Positions 59,680 to 64,000 of a DNA stretch of 64,000 bases are shown here, one piece after another. The stretch covers positions 372,001 to 436,000 of the forward strand of contig JBNOAI010000001.1 in assembly GCA_050283925.1 (NCBI GenBank), given 5' to 3'. The stretch is from ZC4RG25 sp023428365 (GTDB taxonomy: Bacteria > Pseudomonadota > Alphaproteobacteria > Rhizobiales > Hyphomicrobiaceae). Position numbers and translations under genes: made by a program. The notes under the pieces are model-generated. The model did not search any database. It was not told the DNA's origin and saw only the letters and a list, made by a program, of their open reading frames with translations. The stretch's first letter is position 1; every line of letters begins with the position of its first letter.

Positions 59680-59877
59680 ATGCGACATGTTATGTACGGT
59701 TTAGCCGCAGTGATGCTCTCGAGCTTCTGGTTGGGATTGGTGTTGGTGGCCCTGCATTCTCCCGACCGCCGCGCGGCCATGGATCTTCAGGTGACTTCCG
59801 GAAGCATGGCGGCTCTTCAGGAGCGCGGTGTCGAAAAATTCGCTGCCTACCACGTGCAGGACGTCCGGCCGCAGTAA
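59680..59877 (+). CDS. small single-helix membrane protein, hypothetical
   Basis: 65 residues from ATG 59680, five bases after GAGG. One transmembrane helix (LAAVMLSSFWLGLVLVALH) precedes a short soluble tail ending HVQDVRPQ. The helix near the N terminus could be a signal anchor. No family recognised. It lies alone between the hem terminator and tRNA-Thr, so coding is plausible rather than certain. Confidence 0.45.
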   Translation: MRHVMYGLAAVMLSSFWLGLVLVALHSPDRRAAMDLQVTSGSMAALQERGVEKFAAYHVQDVRPQ

Positions 59878-60134
59878 TAGCAGTCTGTTGAGTTACCCTC
59901 ATCACCGAGTTCCTCTCGCAGCTCGACTTGACGATGGCGGATTTGAGTTGATGTCGCGTGTGTTTGCTTACCGTCATGCCTTCGGTGGATCGTGCGCTGT
60001 TTAGCGGCACGCGATGAAGGTTGCAGGATCGCGAACCTGGCGCTATGAACGCGTGCATTGTCGGTCGAAGTAGCACAAGCGGGAAGCCGCTGGAGCGCCG
60101 TATTCGACTGATTAGCCTTATAAGACAAAGGCTT

Positions 60135-60210
60135 GCCGCAATAGCTCAGTCGGTAGAGCACGTCATTCGTAATGACGGGGTCAGGGGTTCGAATCCCTTT
60201 TGCGGCACCA
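60135..60210 (+). tRNA. tRNA-Thr (anticodon CGT)
   Basis: A 76-base cloverleaf with acceptor arms GCCGCAA/TTGCGGC, D-loop with AGTCGGTA, anticodon stem GTCAT/ATGAC around loop TCGTA-type bases (anticodon CGT), T-arm AGGGG-TTCGAAT-CCCTT with one irregular pair, and encoded CCA at 60208-60210. It reads ACG threonine codons. Confidence 0.95.
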
Positions 60211-60270
60211 TCATTAAACCCGACAATCCATCTGGGTGGGTTTTATGGCTGTGTCGGGTTTGCGGCACCA
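60199..60270. repeat. duplicated tRNA-Thr 3' end (TTTGCGGCACCA)
   Basis: The last 12 bases of tRNA-Thr (60199-60210) recur exactly at 60259-60270, 60 bases downstream. Integration of an element into the 3' end of a tRNA gene leaves such a copy; here nothing but a short hairpin lies between them, so it may be a remnant of an excised or decayed element. Confidence 0.6.
60216..60261 (+). terminator. hairpin after tRNA-Thr
   Basis: AAACCCGACA at 60216-60225 pairs with TGTCGGGTTT at 60252-60261. A competing shorter pairing AAACCC with GGGTTT (60238-60243) ends in TTTT and is a plausible tRNA terminator. Confidence 0.5.
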
Positions 60271-60704
60271 GTACTTCCCTAACGTCCTTAGGAAATCGCG
60301 ACGATGGTCTGGTTGGCTGTTCAACCAACGGCCCCGCCGCTTCATGGCTATCGTGTGCGTAAAACTCCTGCGATGACCCCGCCGACAGGTGCTCCGGCCG
60401 TGTTAAGGTCATCGACTCCGTTGAGCTTCGGCCGCGAACTAGTTAGACACCCGACGGACTCACTCCCACGCAATTTTATCGCGCCCTCGCTGTTGCGCCG
60501 GACAACTCTTGCGCCTTTGGTCGTGACTAGAGCCTGCGCCGTCCCCGTGGCTTTCCTCTCGTCTCACAATGCAGATCCAGGAATTGCTACATCCGGAGAG
60601 CACCTACGCGGTCATGTGAAAAAAGGGCGACGCGAGAGTTGGGGCGTGCAGATCGAACGTCAGCAAATTGCTGATACGAAATTATTCGTAACAGAGTCCT
60701 CAGG
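60271..60704. other. 434-base gap after tRNA-Thr
   Basis: A 154-codon plus-strand frame crosses this stretch and runs on into the antisense of the following gene. Its composition (Pro, Arg, Ser, Thr-rich, no domain) and the lack of a ribosome site mark it as non-coding. I see no other feature here. Confidence 0.5.
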
Positions 60705-60737
60705 CAAAAAAGAGCGGGCCAATTTGGTCCCGCTCTC
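60705..60737 (-). terminator. rho-independent terminator of the secreted-protein gene
   Basis: On the minus strand AGAGCGGG pairs with CCCGCTCT (arms 60729-60736 and 60711-60718), followed directly by six T. It ends the gene at 60765. A similar but weaker hairpin, sharing TTGGCCCGCTCT, follows the paralogue at about 42950-42975. Confidence 0.85.
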
Positions 60738-60764
60738 CGAAGGCTTTCCAGTTATGTTTGGCGA

Positions 60765-61097
60765 TTAGTCGCGACCACCGCGGCGGCGCTCGTGTCTATA
60801 ATCACGTCGATCATTACGATCTCCCCGCCAGTGCCTGTCTCGACCGCCGCGTGGATTGACGTAAATCGAGAACCCTGGAGTTGGAGTTCGATAATAATAT
60901 CGCGGACCACATTCCACGATTCCGCGGCGCACATGACGATGTCCAGCTCGGCAATTCCGGTGATACGAATGAACTTTCTCGGTCATGGAGCGGACGTCGA
61001 CCGGACTAGTGCCTGTCAACGGTGCGGCTGAAGCGCTCATGCTCACGCCGCACAGAAGCGCACCCGCAACAAGCGTAGATGCGAAATAACGTCTCAT
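60765..61097 (-). CDS. small secreted basic protein, paralogue of 42586-42918
   Basis: 110 residues from ATG 61097, seven bases after AAAGGAG. A Sec signal peptide (YFASTLVAGALLCGVSMSASA) is followed by KVHSYHRNCRAGHRHVRRG, VECGPRYYYRTP, and an Arg/Gly/Asp/His-rich tail. It is clearly homologous to the gene inside the comM element, including leader and terminator. Two cysteines and the tyrosine triplet are conserved. A perfect EcfG-type promoter precedes it, so it is probably induced in the general stress response. Function unknown; likely periplasmic. Confidence 0.78.
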   Translation of the reverse strand: MRRYFASTLVAGALLCGVSMSASAAPLTGTSPVDVRSMTEKVHSYHRNCRAGHRHVRRGIVECGPRYYYRTPTPGFSIYVNPRGGRDRHWRGDRNDRRDYRHERRRGGRD

Positions 61098-61135
61098 CCC
61101 GATACTCCTTTGATGGTTTCTCGGATTGCCTAAGA

Positions 61136-61161
61136 AACGATCGGCGGAGGAGTAAGGTTCC
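61136..61161 (-). promoter_or_regulatory. EcfG-type general-stress promoter
   Basis: On the minus strand GGAAC (61157-61161) is followed after 17 bases by CGTT (61136-61139), matching the EcfG consensus fully. It lies about 40 bases before the ATG at 61097. The same arrangement, with one mismatch, precedes the paralogue at 42586. Confidence 0.65.
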
Positions 61162-61499
61162 AAACGGATGAAATCCGTAAACGCGAGAAATTTGCTGCAA
61201 AAGCGCGATTTCTGACCAAGGAAAATTGCCATCAGTGCAAAGACGGAATTTTTAAGATGTATCGTTCGACTTTCTTGTGGCGCCGCTCCATTGATTTTTC
61301 ATCTGACAAATCAGAAATCTACTCTGATCAAAGGATCAGAATAAAAGCGACAATACTGCGCTTTGAAAATCGACCGGAACGCTGATGAAAAGCAGTTGGC
61401 GGACATTCTCCGGATCAGCATTCTCTTCGGGCATGGCGTAAATAGCGTATCGCGTTTTCCGAATGAGCTAGGATCACCTGCGATGGTGCGGATCGTGAC
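61162..61499. other. 338-base gap upstream of the stress gene and downstream of phnE
   Basis: A/T-rich relative to its surroundings, with no supported gene. The phn operon ends on one side and the EcfG-type promoter points away on the other. I see nothing further. Confidence 0.5.
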
Positions 61500-62309
61500 T
61501 TAGATGATCCGTCGCCGCACCCAGTTCGACATCTGCTCGACTGCCAGCACCAGCAAGAAGATGGCGATGATGATCGTGGCCGCTGTGTCGTAGGCAAAAA
61601 GGTCGAACGCAACCTTCAGCTCAATGCCAATACCGCCGGCACCGACGAGGCCAAGGATCACCGAACCGCGCACCGCCTTTTCGAGACTGAATAGCGACGT
61701 CGCGATGAACGACGGCATCGCCTCGGGCACCACGGCCGAAAACACCAGCCCGCTGCGTGTTGCGCCAATCGTCGATAGGGCCTCGCGCGGCCCTTTATCC
61801 GTTTCTTCCATCGCCTCTGCGAAGAAGCGTCCAGCGAAGCCGATCTTGTCGACCATGATCGCCAGCACGCCCGCAGCCGGTCCCAGACCCACCGCGATGA
61901 CGAAGATCAGCGCCCAGACGAGATCCGGGACTGTACGGAAGAATGCAATCAGACCGCGCGCGCCTGCTTTTATCAGCGGATGCGGGGACAGTCCTTCCGC
62001 AGCGAGAATGGCCAGCGGAAACGAGAAGATCAGGCCGAGGACAGTGCCAGCCACGGCCATCTGAAACGTGATGAGGAGCTGCCATAGGATCTGTGGGAGA
62101 CGCTCAATATCGGGCGGAAACATACGCGACAGAATGCTGCCGATCGCGGGAATGCCGCGTTACATGCGCTCCAGCGACAGCCCGACACTCATCATCGACC
62201 AGACGACAAACGCAATGATGACGACCGTCAGCGTAAACGACAGCGCGCCGGGGCGTTCGAACCGTGCGATGCTGACTGTTGAGCGCGGCGGCGCAATGTC
62301 GGTCGTCAT
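61500..62309 (-). pseudogene. phnE: phosphonate ABC transporter permease PhnE, interrupted by in-frame TAA
   Basis: From ATG 62309 (overlapping the phnC stop as ATGA) the frame reads 49 residues, including the first membrane helix, to LSLERM. A TAA at 62160-62162 follows, after which the same frame continues RGIPAIGSILSRMFPPD and the full permease core to 61500. MFPPD is the PhnE-family landmark, and the EAA-type loop ALSTIGATRSGLVFSAVVP is intact. The distal 207 residues could start at ATG 62123, but no ribosome site is visible. It is therefore a nonsense mutant, a read-through case or a sequence error. No frameshift is involved. Confidence 0.8.
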
Positions 62310-63103
62310 GCGGCGACTCCGACAAAAAATGTCCTCAGGTCTTCCGGACGAACGTCGCACGACGGTGTGTCCATCACGATCCGGCCGCCAGCCAGACCGA
62401 CGATGCGATCGGAAAAGCGCAAGGTGTGTTCGATTCGATGGGAAATGACGACGAGAGGCAGGCGGTTGTCGGAAGACAGCTGATAAAGCAGTGCCATGAC
62501 ATCCTCGCCGGAACGTGGGTCGAGGCTGGCGTCGGGCTCATCGGCAAGAACGATCTCCGGCCGCTGCATCAGCATGCGCGCGATGGCAACACGTTGCGAC
62601 TGGCCGCCGGACAGACTGTCTGCGCGCTGCCCTGCCTTATTCGCCAAGCCGACACGCTCGAGACACCACATCGCCTCGTCGCGCACAGGAGCGCGTGCGA
62701 GCGTTTGTGACCACGTGCGCGGGCCGCGCTCTCGCGCTTGCACGCCGTGAATAACATTAGACAATGCCGACAGCCGCGGCACGAGATTGTGACGCTGGAA
62801 TACGACGCCGATGCGCGATCTCAAGCGGGACAGCTCATGACCGGAAACGGCAGTCAAATCTTTGCCGAGAATCTGGATGCGTCCCGATGTCGGCTCAGTA
62901 AGGCGGACGAGACACCGCAACAAGGTCGATTTGCCCGCACCGTTGGCGCCAATCAGCGCCAGCGCATGTCCAGCCGATACTGTGAGATCGACACCGTCGA
63001 GAACTCGAGTTTGGCCGAACGCCTTGACGAGTTGCGACACAACGATGGCGGGCGCCTCTGAGGCGCCCGCGACGAAGTCTACGCGTGAGGGGCGATCCAA
63101 CAT
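62306..63103 (-). CDS. phnC: phosphonate/phosphate ABC transporter ATP-binding protein PhnC
   Basis: 265 residues. The ABC ATPase shows Walker A GANGAGKST, Q-loop VVFQRHNLVPRLSALSNV, signature LSGGQSQR and Walker B EIVLADEPDASLDP. The RHNLV segment is typical of PhnC. It energises import of phosphonates, or of phosphate or phosphite, with PhnD and PhnE. It starts four bases after phnD and its stop overlaps the phnE start. The gene appears intact even though phnE is broken. Confidence 0.92.
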   Translation of the reverse strand: MLDRPSRVDFVAGASEAPAIVVSQLVKAFGQTRVLDGVDLTVSAGHALALIGANGAGKSTLLRCLVRLTEPTSGRIQILGKDLTAVSGHELSRLRSRIGVVFQRHNLVPRLSALSNVIHGVQARERGPRTWSQTLARAPVRDEAMWCLERVGLANKAGQRADSLSGGQSQRVAIARMLMQRPEIVLADEPDASLDPRSGEDVMALLYQLSSDNRLPLVVISHRIEHTLRFSDRIVGLAGGRIVMDTPSCDVRPEDLRTFFVGVAA

Positions 63104-63107
63104 CGCC

Positions 63108-63983
63108 TTAGTTTCCGATGAACTTCGTGAATTCCTTCACGCCCACGTTGGTATACATATTGCGGACGACGTCGTAGTCCTTGTCCGAAACGTTGGCCAG
63201 GAACTTGCCGCCCTCGAACTTCCGATTTTCCTTGGTGGAGATCACGGCCTTCATGACCGTGTCGGCGTGATCGAGAAACGCCTTGCGGAACTTGTCCAAG
63301 GTTTCGGGCTTCACCTTCGGCGAGGCCACGACCAGATCGTCCGGCAGGATGATGCCGTCGCCGAGCGAGCGGAACTTCTTGTCCGGGAAAGCCTTCACGA
63401 CGCGTTCAAGATGCGTCTGGTTCATGCCGATGGCAGCAATGTCGCCGCGGATCATGGCTTCAGCTGCAACGTTGAGCTTCAGGAAAACCGCCTCGTAGTC
63501 CTTGTTGTAGCCCAGGCCGTTCTCCGCAAGCACTGTGGCCGGGCCGAGGTGCTGGGACGTCGAGCCGATCTCACCGAACGAGATCTTCTTACCCTTCAGA
63601 TCGGCAAGCGACTTGATCGGGCTTTCGTCCAGCACGATCAGGCTCGAGCGATAGTTCGGGCGGCCCCAGACGACGACAGGCTGCGCTTTCATGCGCGCGT
63701 TGAATACGACGTACTCGGCCGGTCCGGTGAGAACGAAGTCAACCTGATCGGCTGCCATGGCTTCGACGGCCGCGGTGCGACCGGAAACCGGGAAGAAATC
63801 AACGCTCAAGCCAGTCGCCTTCTCAAACGCGTCCTTGAACGGCCCGTAGCCGCGCTGCAGCTCTTCAAGGCCATCGACGTCCGTTACGGCGAAACGGATT
63901 TTTTCCTGTGCAGCCAGCGGCGCAATCGAACCGGCAGCGGCGATTGCCGCAGTCAAACCGACAACAAACGTCCTGCGAAGCAT
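63108..63983 (-). CDS. phnD: phosphonate-type ABC transporter substrate-binding protein PhnD
   Basis: 291 residues with a Sec signal peptide (VVGLTAAIAAAGSIAPLAA). The PhnD/PtxB/HtxB-type periplasmic binding fold is seen in YGPFKDAFEKATGLSVDFFP, VDFVLTGPAEYVV, KGKKISFGEIGSTSQHLGP (the oxyanion-binding serine-threonine loop) and DIAAIGMNQTHLERV. ATG 63983 follows GAGGGA. It is the first gene of phnDCE on the minus strand. The ligand could be phosphonate, phosphite or phosphate; phosphonate-degradation genes are not visible in the window. Confidence 0.92.
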   Translation of the reverse strand: MLRRTFVVGLTAAIAAAGSIAPLAAQEKIRFAVTDVDGLEELQRGYGPFKDAFEKATGLSVDFFPVSGRTAAVEAMAADQVDFVLTGPAEYVVFNARMKAQPVVVWGRPNYRSSLIVLDESPIKSLADLKGKKISFGEIGSTSQHLGPATVLAENGLGYNKDYEAVFLKLNVAAEAMIRGDIAAIGMNQTHLERVVKAFPDKKFRSLGDGIILPDDLVVASPKVKPETLDKFRKAFLDHADTVMKAVISTKENRKFEGGKFLANVSDKDYDVVRNMYTNVGVKEFTKFIGN

Positions 63984-64000
63984 GGTGAACTCCCTCTTGA

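Noticed and set aside
60304..60768. A 154-codon plus-strand frame after tRNA-Thr
   Set aside because: No ribosome site, low-information composition, and it runs through the terminator of the secreted-protein gene.
1..64000. CRISPR array
   Set aside because: I saw no series of regularly spaced direct repeats and no cas genes.

Overview
The window is chromosomal DNA from a high-GC alphaproteobacterium, most likely of the order Hyphomicrobiales. The evidence is the combination of a GcrA cell-cycle regulator, a RegB/RegA (ActS/ActR) redox pair, an MmcB-family repair protein, a hemC-hemD-mitofilin-like-hemY-like operon, and EcfG-type general-stress promoters (GGAAC-N17-CGTT). I cannot name a genus from the sequence alone.

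Layout. 1-5.4 kb: a Lon-like ATPase cut by the window edge, mmcB, the regB-regA redox regulators, and a PhoR kinase. 5.5-11.8 kb: the phosphate operon pstS-pstC-pstA-pstB-phoU-phoB, preceded by a candidate Pho box and ended by a bidirectional terminator facing gcrA. 13.3-15.9 kb: ffh-rpsP-rimM. 15.9-18.7 kb: a secreted nuclease, tRNA-Arg(CCT), a small membrane protein, a frameshifted AraC-family remnant and an L,D-transpeptidase. 19.2-24.9 kb: a peptide-type ABC importer with a fused double ATPase, a binding protein and two permeases. 24.9-31.5 kb: an AEC transporter, pabB-pabC, an LpoA-like lipoprotein, rsmI-yraN and gshB.

31.6-50.5 kb is the accessory part, and two mobile elements are stacked at comM. 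The first is a 3.1 kb IS1595-superfamily element (31573-34646) with imperfect 26-bp inverted repeats and a perfect 8-bp target duplication (CGCTGATC). Besides its transposase it carries a DUF3800 protein, a 55-residue protein and a Panacea-domain antitoxin with a candidate toxin. The second is a roughly 14.2 kb element (about 35354-49589) that splits comM in two and carries a large serine recombinase at its right end. It also has a small serine resolvase, an SF2-like helicase, several short tightly overlapping unknown genes, a podovirus-like small protein, a DUF6161 membrane protein and a left-end group of unknown genes. Upstream of the podovirus-like gene lies a sequence strikingly like a T7/T3-class phage RNA-polymerase promoter, yet the element has no such polymerase. 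This fits a phage satellite or remnant read by a helper phage polymerase; that interpretation is inference. The element also carries a small secreted basic protein whose promoter, leader, coding region and terminator region resemble a second copy at 60.7-61.2 kb.

50.5-64 kb returns to core genome: a protein lysine methyltransferase, EVE protein, gpsA and tsaD on one strand; hemC-hemD-mitofilin-like-hemY-like on the other; tRNA-Thr(CGT) with a duplicated 3' end; and a phnD-phnC-phnE phosphonate/phosphate transporter in which phnE is interrupted by an in-frame TAA.
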